Positions 45,586-54,444 of a stretch of 64,000 nucleotides of DNA are shown here, one piece after another. The DNA is taken from contig CAZZKJ010000004.1 of assembly GCA_964654695.1 (NCBI GenBank), forward strand, positions 1-64,000, given 5' to 3'. The first letter of the stretch is position 1. The number at the start of each line of letters is the position of its first letter. The translations under genes and the position numbers were made by a program. The notes beneath the pieces were generated by a model that was given only the letters and a program-made list of their open reading frames with translations, did no database searches and was not told where the DNA came from. Origin of the DNA: CAZZKJ01 sp964654695 (GTDB taxonomy: Bacteria; Krumholzibacteriota; Krumholzibacteriia; WVZY01).

Positions 45586-46809
45586 TCACGCTCCGGTAAC
45601 AACATGCATCAAGTTCCACATCGGCAAGAAGACCGCCAGGGCGATAAATAGTACACTCACACCGAGTATGACGAGAAGGATAGGCTCCAAAACCGTTGTT
45701 AGATTTTTTATTTTGTAATCCAATTGCCGGTCGTAGAAATCGGATATTTTATTCAACATGATGCTGAGATCCCCTGTCTGTTCTCCGACTTCCAGCATTT
45801 TTACTACCGGCGGGGGAAATACTCCTCCGGAACGAATGGGGTCCGTCAATCCCAGCCCTTTTTTGATGCCGTCCTGCATCTTCCGAATTTCTTCGCTTAT
45901 TATCACGTTTTCTATTGTCTGCAGGACCAGGTCGAGCGCGCGCACGATCGGAAGACCGCTTTCGAGAAGCGCGCCCAGAACGCGAGAGAAACGCGACATC
46001 AGTGTTTTAACGATTAGCTCGCCGAAAATGGGAATATTAAGCATGGCATTATCGAACATTTTTCTGCCCCGGTACGTTCGCCGGAAGGCGCGCAGAGCGA
46101 AAAAACCCAAAATTGAACCTATGAGCATATGGGGCCAATAACCGCTGAAAAAATCGCTTAACTTGAGCATCACTACGGTGGGAAGCGGAAGCGCAGCGTC
46201 GCGCGACGAGAAAAGAGCCTTGAACCTGGGAAACACGAACTTGATTATGACAATGAACGCCATCAGCAACTCTCCGATCACGAGGGATGGATAGAAAGTC
46301 GCCGATCTAATTCTCGACTGGGTTTCCGCTTCGTATTCCAGCAGGTAACCCATCCTGTCCAGCATTTCATCGAGCACGCCGCCTTCCTCGCCGGCATTCA
46401 GAAGATTTACATATAGATTTGAAAAAAGATTAGGGTGTTTTTGTATCGCCTGGGCGAGCGTGCTCCCGCCTTCTATATCCTTCACCACCTGCTCGAGTAC
46501 GCTTTTTACGGTTTCATTCTCGGCTTGATCCGCCAAAGCCCTTAAGCTGCCCGTCAGCGATATACCGGCGTTGAGCAGCGACTGTAGCTGGCGGGTGAAC
46601 AGAATTTTGTCGTCATGCTTGATCTTTTTCTTGTTTCGCTTCCGCAGAATATCCATCCATTTGGGCGCATTCCTGGTTTCATTCAGCGAAACGGGGTAGA
46701 GCCCCTGCTTTTCCAATGTTTTCAGGGTTTCGGGTTCATCGACCGAAATGATTTCTCCGCTAACCAGCTTTCCCTCGCGCGTACGGGCTTTGTAGGTATA
46801 TGCAGGCAA
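45586..46809 (-). CDS. pilC: Inner-membrane platform protein PilC/GspF
   Basis: 407 residues with two GspF repeats: FTRQLQSLLNAGISLTGSLR and RFSRVLGALLESGLPIVRAL, and three membrane helices, the last LVILGVSVLFIALAVFLPMW. The start is a TTG at 46809 (GGGAGTG upstream), giving the family's usual N-terminus (M)PAYTYKARTREG. It anchors the assembly ATPase encoded 24 bases upstream. Confidence 0.95.
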   Translation of the reverse strand: MPAYTYKARTREGKLVSGEIISVDEPETLKTLEKQGLYPVSLNETRNAPKWMDILRKRNKKKIKHDDKILFTRQLQSLLNAGISLTGSLRALADQAENETVKSVLEQVVKDIEGGSTLAQAIQKHPNLFSNLYVNLLNAGEEGGVLDEMLDRMGYLLEYEAETQSRIRSATFYPSLVIGELLMAFIVIIKFVFPRFKALFSSRDAALPLPTVVMLKLSDFFSGYWPHMLIGSILGFFALRAFRRTYRGRKMFDNAMLNIPIFGELIVKTLMSRFSRVLGALLESGLPIVRALDLVLQTIENVIISEEIRKMQDGIKKGLGLTDPIRSGGVFPPPVVKMLEVGEQTGDLSIMLNKISDFYDRQLDYKIKNLTTVLEPILLVILGVSVLFIALAVFLPMWNLMHVVTGA

Positions 46810-46833
46810 GGCTTCACTCCCATTCGATGATTT

Positions 46834-48549
46834 TTAGCCGGGGGTTTTCGCAAATAAATCGTCGCTTTGGATTTCGTTCTTATCGCTAAATTCGGGTTTC
46901 GTGACCCGGATCACTTCTTCCAACGTTGTCACTCCGTCCAGGGCCTTGGCAAAAGCATCTTCGCGGAGCGAACGCATTCCGTTTTCTTTCGCCAGTTTTT
47001 TTATGTGTTCGAATGAAGCACAGTCGAGCACGGCCTTTTTTATCTCTTCGTTGACTTCCAGTATTTCAAAGACCGCCGCCCTGCCCTTGTAACCCACGTT
47101 TTCACACTGCAGGCAGCCCTTGCCGTGGAATATTTGCTGGTCTCCGTTCAGGTTTATGTTCATCGATTTAAGAGTTTTTGCAGGCAGATTGTAAGGTTCT
47201 TTGCAGCGAGGGCATATCTTTCGCACCAGGCGCTGGGCCATGACCCCGACTAGAGAAGATGTAATAAGAAACGGTTCGACGCCCATGTCCAAGAGCCTGG
47301 CGATTGCGCCCACGGCATCGTTGGTATGGAGAGTGGAGAATACAAGATGGCCCGTCAGGGCGGACCGGATCGCGATCTCCGCGCTCTTGCGGTCCCTGAT
47401 TTCTCCGACCATGATTACATCCGGGTCCTGGCGCACGAGCGAACGCAGCCCCTTGGCGAATGTCAGGCCTATCTCCTCGTTGACCTGGGTCTGCCTTATA
47501 TAAGGAAGCATGTATTCAACGGGATCTTCCAGCGTTGCTATATCCCGATCCAGCGTATTGATCTCCTGCAGGGCCGCATAGAGGGTTGAAGTCTTGCCGC
47601 TCCCCGTCGGGCCCGTAACCAGCACCATTCCGTTTGGCTTGAGAATCATGGATCGGAGCAAATCCGAATCCCTGGGACTCAGCCCCAGATCGCTGAGACT
47701 CAAAGTAGAGTTCTTTTTGTCCAGCACCCTGATTACCACATTCTCGCCGTGCACGGTTGGAAAAGTAGATATCCTGAGGTCCAACAGGGCGTCTTCTAAA
47801 TCCATACGACACCGGCCGTCCTGGGGAAGTCTTTTTTCCGCTATATCCAGATCGGAAAGCACTTTGATTCGAGAAACCACTGCAGGATGAATGGCTTTCG
47901 GCTGCACTGAAACTTCCTTGAGTATTCCATCTACACGGAATCGAATCCTCATATCATCGCTGTCCGGTTCAATGTGTATATCGCTTGCCTTTTCTTCGGC
48001 GGCTTGAGTAATTATGCTATCGACGAATTTGATAATCTTATTCTCGGTTGCGCCGTCGCTTAGAGCATCCTTTTTAATCCGGGCATCAAACTGTTCCAAC
48101 GCTCCCGTGCCCCCATAGAACTGCTTGAGCGCCAGGCTGACATCATCCTTTGAGCAAACGCAGGGATCGATATCCATGCCGGTGACGGCTCCGAGTTCAT
48201 CAACGGCAATCACGTTCAGGGGATCTTCCATGGCAACCGTGAGGGTGTCGCGTATAAGAAAAAGTGGAATCACCCTGTATCTGCGCGCCAGCTTTTCAGG
48301 CACAAGTTTTATGATGGCTGCATCCATGGAATAATCGGACAGGCTGACTTTGGGTATGCTGAGTTCATCTTCGAAGAACGCGAGGATATCAGATTCTTTT
48401 ACCATTCCAAGCTTTTGAAAAACCTCGCGAAGATAAAGGCCGGTTTTGCGTTGTTCCTCAAGTGCGGAACGGAGCTGATCCTGCGTTATCAAACCTTTTT
48501 CAACCAGGTATTGGCCCATCGGCTTCTTGCCTTTTCTTACCAGAGGCAT
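46834..48549 (-). CDS. pilB: Type IV pilus/T2SS assembly ATPase PilB/GspE
   Basis: 571 residues. N-terminal MshEN domain (~10-160; GQYLVEKGLITQDQLRSALE), then Walker A GPTGSGKTSTLYAAL, Asp box EDPVEYM, Walker B RQDPDVIMVGEIRD, His box TGHLVFSTLHTND, and a zinc tetracysteine (CPRCKEP with CLQCENVG). All motors are intact. Good ribosome site (GGAAGGTGGG). First gene of the pilus operon; no retraction ATPase pilT or prepilin peptidase pilD appears in the window. Confidence 0.95.
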   Translation of the reverse strand: MPLVRKGKKPMGQYLVEKGLITQDQLRSALEEQRKTGLYLREVFQKLGMVKESDILAFFEDELSIPKVSLSDYSMDAAIIKLVPEKLARRYRVIPLFLIRDTLTVAMEDPLNVIAVDELGAVTGMDIDPCVCSKDDVSLALKQFYGGTGALEQFDARIKKDALSDGATENKIIKFVDSIITQAAEEKASDIHIEPDSDDMRIRFRVDGILKEVSVQPKAIHPAVVSRIKVLSDLDIAEKRLPQDGRCRMDLEDALLDLRISTFPTVHGENVVIRVLDKKNSTLSLSDLGLSPRDSDLLRSMILKPNGMVLVTGPTGSGKTSTLYAALQEINTLDRDIATLEDPVEYMLPYIRQTQVNEEIGLTFAKGLRSLVRQDPDVIMVGEIRDRKSAEIAIRSALTGHLVFSTLHTNDAVGAIARLLDMGVEPFLITSSLVGVMAQRLVRKICPRCKEPYNLPAKTLKSMNINLNGDQQIFHGKGCLQCENVGYKGRAAVFEILEVNEEIKKAVLDCASFEHIKKLAKENGMRSLREDAFAKALDGVTTLEEVIRVTKPEFSDKNEIQSDDLFAKTPG

Positions 48550-48907
48550 TTTCCCACCTTCCTTACAAAACTTTTCCCGGTAGCGCTATCGAGTATTTTC
48601 GAAGCAGTCAATACCCCGGAAATGATTTCGCAGCGCCGGGAATTCCTAATACCGGGCGCAGCTGGCACGGCATGGAAATGTGGCTCATGAATATAGTAAC
48701 TCTCATAAAATATCGTTCTTTCCGCATAGGATCTTTAGGAGATTCTTTTAACGTTTCCTGCCGAATCGCCCTCCCCGCCGGAAACGAATCACAATTAGCA
48801 AGTTGAAAATTTTTCCTACATGCAATACTCTTGCTGGAACGCGGCCCTCCCGGACGGCCCGGGCCGCATATTCGACAAGCATGTATCGCTAAAAGGAACA
48901 ACGGGTT
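48550..48907. other. Divergent intergenic region between pilB and the porG-like gene, 358 bases
   Basis: No credible ORF. It must carry outward promoters for the pilus operon (minus) and the oxidoreductase genes (plus). A short palindrome GGTAGCGCTATC is near 48579-48590. No delta-subunit ferredoxin gene is encoded here. Confidence 0.5.
48803..48831 (+). promoter_or_regulatory. Candidate promoter for the 2-oxoacid oxidoreductase gamma/alpha genes
   Basis: TTGAAA (48803-48808), 17 bases, TACTCT (48826-48831): 5 of 6 match at -35 and 3 of 6 at -10. About 75 bases before the ATG, which has AAGGA ahead of it. Confidence 0.3.
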
Positions 48908-49471
48908 ATGTTGGAAATGCGTTTGCACGGACGCGGGGGCCAGGGTGTGGTTTTGGCTTCAAAAATGCTTGCTGCGGCATTCTATGCCGATGGGTATAAA
49001 TGCCAGGCATTCGCATCCTACGGAGGCGAGCGCCGGGGAGCGCTGGTTACATCGTTTCTCCGCGTTGACAGAGCCCGCATAAGAGCGCGCTATCTTATAT
49101 ATGAGCCCGACATTGTAGTCCTTCTCGATCCCTCTCTTGTTAATAACATGGAGACTATAAAAGGATGCGGCGAAGGGTCATTTTTATTGGCAAATACCAG
49201 GACCAGCGGCAAAGAATTTGATTATCCCGTACATCTCCGTTTCGCCTCCGTAGATGCTTCCGGGATTGCGGTCAATAACGGCCTGGGAAGCCCGACTACC
49301 CCTCTTGTCAATACCGCCGTGCTCGGAGCCTTCGCCAAGATCAGCGCCGAAACGCGGGCCGCCGTTTCTTTTTCAGGCGTAGAGGAAGCAATTCGAAAAT
49401 ACGTGCCGTCCGACGTGGGAAAAAACATTAAAGCTGCAAAAGAAGCCTTCGATGCGGTTGACTTTCAATAA
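48908..49471 (+). CDS. 2-oxoacid:ferredoxin oxidoreductase, gamma subunit
   Basis: 187 residues. RLHGRGGQGVVLASKMLAAA and FASYGGERRGALVTSFLRVD are the signature blocks of the gamma (POR_N-like, IPR019752) domain, with DIVVLLDPSL and NTAVLGAFAKIS further on. It joins the alpha and beta subunits (49492-50661 and 56717-57634). The complex oxidises pyruvate or another 2-oxoacid with CoA to acyl-CoA, reducing ferredoxin. Which acid cannot be told from sequence. Twenty bases before the alpha gene. Confidence 0.93.
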   Translation: MLEMRLHGRGGQGVVLASKMLAAAFYADGYKCQAFASYGGERRGALVTSFLRVDRARIRARYLIYEPDIVVLLDPSLVNNMETIKGCGEGSFLLANTRTSGKEFDYPVHLRFASVDASGIAVNNGLGSPTTPLVNTAVLGAFAKISAETRAAVSFSGVEEAIRKYVPSDVGKNIKAAKEAFDAVDFQ

Positions 49472-49491
49472 ATGAAACGAACCGGTTAAAA

Positions 49492-50661
49492 ATGCTGCGT
49501 ATAGAAGAAAAAACAGAATCTACAGGGCTGCTCTCGGGCAACCAGGCCGCCGCCTATGGGGCCGCCCTCGCCGGGGTGGACGTAATCGCAGCTTATCCCA
49601 TTACACCTGCTACGCCGGTTGTAGAAACGATAGCCGAACTCATGGCGGAAGGCCTATTTAAGACCGAATTCATAAAAGTTGAGTCGGAACATTCCGCCAT
49701 GGCTTCCTGTATCGGCGCATCCATGTCCGGAGCCCGCACCTTTACCAGCACGAGTTCGCAGGGAATAGCTCTTATGCACGAGATGCTGCATTGGGCCGCC
49801 GGCGCCAGATGCCCTATCGTCCTTGCGGATGTTAACCGAGCGCTGGCAGCGCCGTGGAGCATTCTAACCGATCAGTCGGATTCGCTTTCGCAGCGCGATA
49901 CCGGATGGATTCAATATTATTGCATGAGCGTCCAGGAAGTACTGGATACTTTGCTCCAGGCATTTCGAGTGGCCGAAAAAGTCATGCTTCCTGCGATGGT
50001 ATGCCTCGATGGCTTTTATCTATCTCATACTGTGGAAGAAGTTTTTATTCCATCACGGCAAAGCGTGAATTCTTTTCTTCCCCCGTTCGAACCCGTAAAT
50101 GTACTTCGCATAGAGGAACCATTGAGCTTCGGGGGGCTTGCTATGCCGCAGCAATTCCAGGCTTTGAGAACAGCCATGCAGAAAAGCATGGACGATGCCC
50201 TGGACGCCGCCCGATCGGCAGATGCCGGCTGCGCCGAATGCTTTGGGCGTTCATACGGCATGGTTTCGCCTTACAGGTGCGATGACGCATCAACAATAAT
50301 AATCTCATCCGGGACGGTTTGCAGTACGCTCGAGATCGTAGTCGATGAGCTTCGCGCCAGCGGGGAAAAAGCCGGCTCTGTTGGAATACGGCTTTTCAGA
50401 CCGTTTCCCCTTGAGGAATTCCTGGCCGCGGTATCAGGCGCATCGAAGCTGGTTATACTGGATCGCAACTTTTCCAACGGGGCGGGGGGAATTTTTGCCC
50501 AGGAGATCAAGGCCCATCTTTACAATAGTCCAAACAAACCGCCCGTGTTTTCTTTCGTTGGAGGGCTGGGGGGCGGGGATTTCACTCCTGCCCTGCTTTT
50601 GAGAATGTACGAGCGGGCCAGGGAACGCGAAAAACCCCGGACCGGATTCGAATGGATTTAG
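49492..50661 (+). CDS. 2-oxoacid:ferredoxin oxidoreductase, alpha subunit
   Basis: 389 residues. AAYPITPATPVVETIAELMA, KVESEHSAMASCIGASMSGA and TSTSSQGIALMHEMLHWAAG match the alpha subunit (PorA) of the four-subunit pyruvate-type enzymes; PWSILTDQSDSLSQRDTGW is the next conserved block. The C-terminal domain II ends GGLGGGDFTP. Probably a pyruvate enzyme; 2-ketoisovalerate enzymes are the main alternative. The beta gene lies 6 kb away, after three unrelated genes. No delta (2[4Fe-4S]) subunit gene is adjacent. Confidence 0.93.
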   Translation: MLRIEEKTESTGLLSGNQAAAYGAALAGVDVIAAYPITPATPVVETIAELMAEGLFKTEFIKVESEHSAMASCIGASMSGARTFTSTSSQGIALMHEMLHWAAGARCPIVLADVNRALAAPWSILTDQSDSLSQRDTGWIQYYCMSVQEVLDTLLQAFRVAEKVMLPAMVCLDGFYLSHTVEEVFIPSRQSVNSFLPPFEPVNVLRIEEPLSFGGLAMPQQFQALRTAMQKSMDDALDAARSADAGCAECFGRSYGMVSPYRCDDASTIIISSGTVCSTLEIVVDELRASGEKAGSVGIRLFRPFPLEEFLAAVSGASKLVILDRNFSNGAGGIFAQEIKAHLYNSPNKPPVFSFVGGLGGGDFTPALLLRMYERAREREKPRTGFEWI

Positions 50662-50673
50662 AGTATCTTTTCA

Positions 50674-52968
50674 TCAACCGAGAATCCTTTTTATCACGGA
50701 CTTTACGGCTCCTTCGTATCTCTTCACAATCATTACCGGTTTGTCCGAATGCCTGGCGACCTTTTCCGGTATTTCTCCGAAAAGAACGCTCGAAAAAACT
50801 CCTTCCTTCGAAGCGCCCAGCACTAAAAGATCATAATCCGATGCTGCATTCGCCAGAGCGGACGCGATACTGTCGCCCTCGATAATCTTCTTTTCCACGG
50901 TTCCTTCGAACCCGCTGCGCCTGACGGTCTTATTTATCCATTCATATGCAATTTCGCTTTCTCTCTGAGTGTGAACCCTGGGCAATACGTAACAACAGGT
51001 TAGCGTCGAGCCGAGGGTTTTTTGAAAAATCCCGACATATTCGGCGGCGAGATTGGCATGCGGGCCTCCGGCGGTTGGAATTAGAATTTTACCTAAAGAA
51101 CATTCGCCATCGAGTTTAATGGTTATAAGATCGCACGGAGCATGTCTTACTACCTTGTCGGTTACTTCTCCCATAATTCTGTCGCGTTTCGTCGTGTAAC
51201 CCTTCCAACCCATAAGTACCAGCGACGCCCTCTCCTCGATCGCCGTATTCAAAATGCCGTCATAAACGCGGTGGGCTATTCGAAGGGCGGTGCGGGTCTC
51301 CACGTTATTACTCTCGCCGAATTCCACGGCTTCTCTCAGCAGGGGCATCTTATGATGCTGAAAACGCAGTCCTTCGCGTATGGGGAGGTTCTGCGGAACG
51401 TTCACCACTCCGAGTACTATAATTTCGCCGCCGCGCGCTTTAGCGATTGGGGCGGCAAGCTGCATGAGCGGTATCACGTGATCGGGGTTGTGAAGCGGTA
51501 TAACGATACGGTAGCGGTGTTCTTCGGAAATCCTTGATTTTCCGACTTCCAGCACCTGGGGAGTTTCGGCAAGCGTTGCTTTTTCAAAGAAAAGAAAGTA
51601 AATAACCAATCCTGCGACAATCCATGTTGCGGTGATGTACCATGACCGCGGATCAAAATTAAACTGATAAACGGCAAGAAACAAATTAAGACCAATAGCG
51701 AGAATCGGGATGGCCGGGTAAAGCGGCATCCTGAAGCCGCCCCTGATTTCCGGAAATTTTCTCCTGAGGGCAATAACCGAAAGATTCACCAGCGCGAACG
51801 TAAGCAAAAACATCAAACTTGCCGCCGACCCGATGACATGAATAGGAAAGAACAGGGCCATTACTATAACCAGCACTCCGGTTACGGCTATGGCGATATG
51901 AGGGGTTCTCCTTATCGAGTGGATCCTGCTTACCGATTCGGGCAGCATTTTATCCCGCCCCATGGAGAACGCCACTCGCGAAGACGCGAGAATGGTTGCA
52001 TTGAGAGCGGAAGTCGTTGACAGCAATCCGCCAAAAATTATCAATGCGATGCCGAAAGCCGGCATGAACTGCTCGGCGGCTTTTACGATAGCCCTTTCCT
52101 GGTAGCGGCCCAGGAATTCCCATGAGGTTCCCGAATCGGGCGTGATCGCCCCGATGCTGACAAAGAGAATGAGCAGATAAATGCAGACGGCCACGCTGAG
52201 CGATATGAATGTCGCGCGCGGTATGTTCTTCTTTGGATTCTTGATTTCCTCGGCTACGGTCGCGATGAGGTCATAGCCTTCGAACGCTATGAACGTCAAT
52301 CCCATGGCCACTATGACGCCGCCTGCACCGCGCGGAAAAAATGGTTTGAAATGGGAAATCGACGCAACCGGATCGCCCATTAAAACTTTAAAGCCGAAGA
52401 AAATAAATATCCCAAGGATAATGATTTTAGCTATTGTGATTACATTCTCGACTTTGCCGGTAAGAGCCGTTCCTCTCATATTTATAATGATAAATCCCGC
52501 GCTTATTATCACCGTTACCAGGACCAGGGGGCTTCGTTCTCCCATGACACCGAATGCGGCGTCAGATAAGAACGGAAGATAGCTGTGAACGAACTCCCAG
52601 AAATAACTTCCGAATCCCATGGCATAGAGACTGCACGCGACTATATAAGAAAACCACAGCATCCATCCCGACGCAAAGCCCACAGGACCCGGAAAAGCTT
52701 TTTTGATGAACGCATACCCGCCCCCGGCCTTGGGGTGGGCCGACGCCAGCTCCGCATAGCTGAGCGCTGTGAGCAGAGTGACGGTGCCGTTCAAGGCAAA
52801 AGCAAGAATGGAGGCCGGTCCGGCTTCGCCTGCGGCGATCCCGGTAAGAACAAAGATGCCGGCGCCTATCATCGCTCCGATCCCTATCATGCTGGCATCG
52901 AAAAGACCGAATGTGCACGCGAACGTTACTTTAACATCCGATCCGCCGGGTTTTCGATTTTCTGCCAT
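50674..52968 (-). CDS. APC-family amino acid permease with C-terminal universal stress (UspA) domains
   Basis: 764 residues. Residues ~15-445 are a twelve-helix APC transporter (GIGAMIGAGIFVLTGIAAG, SYAELASAHPKAGGGYAFIK, GLTFIAFEGYDLIATVAEE). After ~470 follow two Usp domains: the first with YRIVIPLHNPDHVIPLMQLA and LVLMGWKGYTTKRDRIMGEV, the second with GKILIPTAGGPHANLAAEYV and LLVLGASKEGVFSSVLFGEI. The second carries the ATP-site G-2x-G-9x-G(S/T)-like pattern in part (GASKEG). Such fusions suggest nucleotide- or stress-gated transport. Convergent with the alpha subunit gene, 12 bases apart. Confidence 0.92.
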   Translation of the reverse strand: MAENRKPGGSDVKVTFACTFGLFDASMIGIGAMIGAGIFVLTGIAAGEAGPASILAFALNGTVTLLTALSYAELASAHPKAGGGYAFIKKAFPGPVGFASGWMLWFSYIVACSLYAMGFGSYFWEFVHSYLPFLSDAAFGVMGERSPLVLVTVIISAGFIIINMRGTALTGKVENVITIAKIIILGIFIFFGFKVLMGDPVASISHFKPFFPRGAGGVIVAMGLTFIAFEGYDLIATVAEEIKNPKKNIPRATFISLSVAVCIYLLILFVSIGAITPDSGTSWEFLGRYQERAIVKAAEQFMPAFGIALIIFGGLLSTTSALNATILASSRVAFSMGRDKMLPESVSRIHSIRRTPHIAIAVTGVLVIVMALFFPIHVIGSAASLMFLLTFALVNLSVIALRRKFPEIRGGFRMPLYPAIPILAIGLNLFLAVYQFNFDPRSWYITATWIVAGLVIYFLFFEKATLAETPQVLEVGKSRISEEHRYRIVIPLHNPDHVIPLMQLAAPIAKARGGEIIVLGVVNVPQNLPIREGLRFQHHKMPLLREAVEFGESNNVETRTALRIAHRVYDGILNTAIEERASLVLMGWKGYTTKRDRIMGEVTDKVVRHAPCDLITIKLDGECSLGKILIPTAGGPHANLAAEYVGIFQKTLGSTLTCCYVLPRVHTQRESEIAYEWINKTVRRSGFEGTVEKKIIEGDSIASALANAASDYDLLVLGASKEGVFSSVLFGEIPEKVARHSDKPVMIVKRYEGAVKSVIKRILG

Positions 52969-53262
52969 AATCTATCCGACCTGTTAGGGAATCTTTTCCA
53001 TGCAAGGATACGTATTCTATTCAAATTATGCCTGAAAAGGCAAGAGGAAGAAAAACCCGGAATCAATTATGAGAATTCAACTTAGACCGCAACTTGGACT
53101 GCAGCTCTTTTTCGGCCTGAAATTCACATGCAAACCGCTTGGAACCGGCCGGGATTTTTTTATTGAATTTCCCTTGTCAACCGTATCGAATTCAACGATT
53201 TTATAAAAAAGGTTCCGGGAAACGTATTAATAATCGATGGATTTATAAAAGGAGCATACACA

Positions 53263-54090
53263 ATGAATGACATCAGAAACGAAGTTAAGAAAAAATACGG
53301 AGATATCGCCAAACAGGATTCTTCGTCGTCCTGCTCGCCCGCAAGCGGCTGCTGCGGAGCGGGCCCCGCGGAAGTAATCAGCAAAAGAATTGGATACACT
53401 GATAAAGAATTGAAGGCAGTCCCCGATGGCGCCAATCTCGGTCTCGGGTGCGGCAATCCTTTGGCTCTGGCATCCATCAAGGAGGGCGATACGATCGTTG
53501 ATCTGGGATCGGGGGCCGGTTTCGACTGTTTTCTTGCAGCAAAGAAAACCGGACCCGAAGGCAGGGTGATCGGGCTGGACATGACGCCCGAAATGATCGA
53601 AAAAGCCCGAAGTAACGCAAAAAAGAGCGGTTACGATAATGTGGAATTCAAGCTCGGCGAAATAGAGAAGATGCCCCTGCCCGATGGAACGGCTGATTTA
53701 ATCATATCCAACTGCGTGATTAATCTGTCCCCGGATAAAGCGGCCGTGTTCGCGGAGACGTTCCGGGTGCTAAAACCCGGCGGACACATGATGATATCGG
53801 ATATAGTCCTGCTCAAACCGCTTCCGGATTTTATAAGGGAAAACGTTTACGCTTATGTCGGCTGTGTCGCCGGAGCGCTTCTCAAGGATGAATACACCAG
53901 GTTCATCGAAAAAGCGGGGTTCGAGGACATCGAGATTCTCGATGAAAGCGTCTATGACCTCAAATGGCTGCTTGAAGATCCGGTGATGGCGTCGATTGCT
54001 AAAGCGAGCAGCCTGTCGGTCGATCAGCTCGAAAGCGTTCAGAAGTCGGTCGTTAGTTTGAAGGTGAGCGCGGTAAAACCGGCCAATTAG
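53263..54090 (+). CDS. arsM: Arsenite S-adenosylmethyltransferase
   Basis: 275 residues. SAM-binding VDLGSGAGFDCFLAAKK and GLDMTPEMIEKARSNAKK; arsenic-binding cysteines in SNCVINLSPDK (Cys151) and YVGCVAGALLKDEY (Cys201), in the family positions, plus a Cys-rich N-terminus (SSSCSPASGCCGAGP). It methylates As(III) to methylated arsenicals that can be exported or volatilised. AAGGAG nine bases before ATG. It stands alone, without arsR, arsB or arsC nearby. Confidence 0.93.
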   Translation: MNDIRNEVKKKYGDIAKQDSSSSCSPASGCCGAGPAEVISKRIGYTDKELKAVPDGANLGLGCGNPLALASIKEGDTIVDLGSGAGFDCFLAAKKTGPEGRVIGLDMTPEMIEKARSNAKKSGYDNVEFKLGEIEKMPLPDGTADLIISNCVINLSPDKAAVFAETFRVLKPGGHMMISDIVLLKPLPDFIRENVYAYVGCVAGALLKDEYTRFIEKAGFEDIEILDESVYDLKWLLEDPVMASIAKASSLSVDQLESVQKSVVSLKVSAVKPAN

Positions 54091-54444
54091 ATCGCCCGTG
54101 CCTCCTCAGCCGGTTCCATGAAAGATTATTCCGGCCGGAACAATCCTCCCGGAATCATCCCGTCTGTTCGACGTTTCCTTGTGTATGTCTGGTTTTAGCC
54201 GGCGGTCAACCAGCGTGCGAACGAGCCGACAGATAACATCGTATATCCGGGACCCGGGCTCTTTCAGGATGATCGAGGCTAAAGACGACTGTCTTCGCAA
54301 CACTGAAAGGATACTGACGGGAAACAGGCCATTGCGGACACTATTTTACTAGATATAGTGAGAATAATCAAGTTTTGCAATTGTGATGGCTTCGTGACCG
54401 GCGGGCGGAATTTTTAATATCTAGCGGCTAAGGAAGGTCTATCG
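54091..54444. other. Convergent intergenic region after arsM, 354 bases
   Basis: Two convergent genes end here, so terminators are expected. I see only imperfect candidates: attccg/cggaat around 54126-54156 and cactat/atagtg at 54339-54360, neither with a T-tract. A 65-codon minus frame (54106-54303) shows no family or ribosome-site support. Confidence 0.5.

Noticed and set aside
54106..54303. 65-codon minus frame after arsM
   Set aside because: No ribosome site and no recognisable family in a convergent intergenic region; probably chance.
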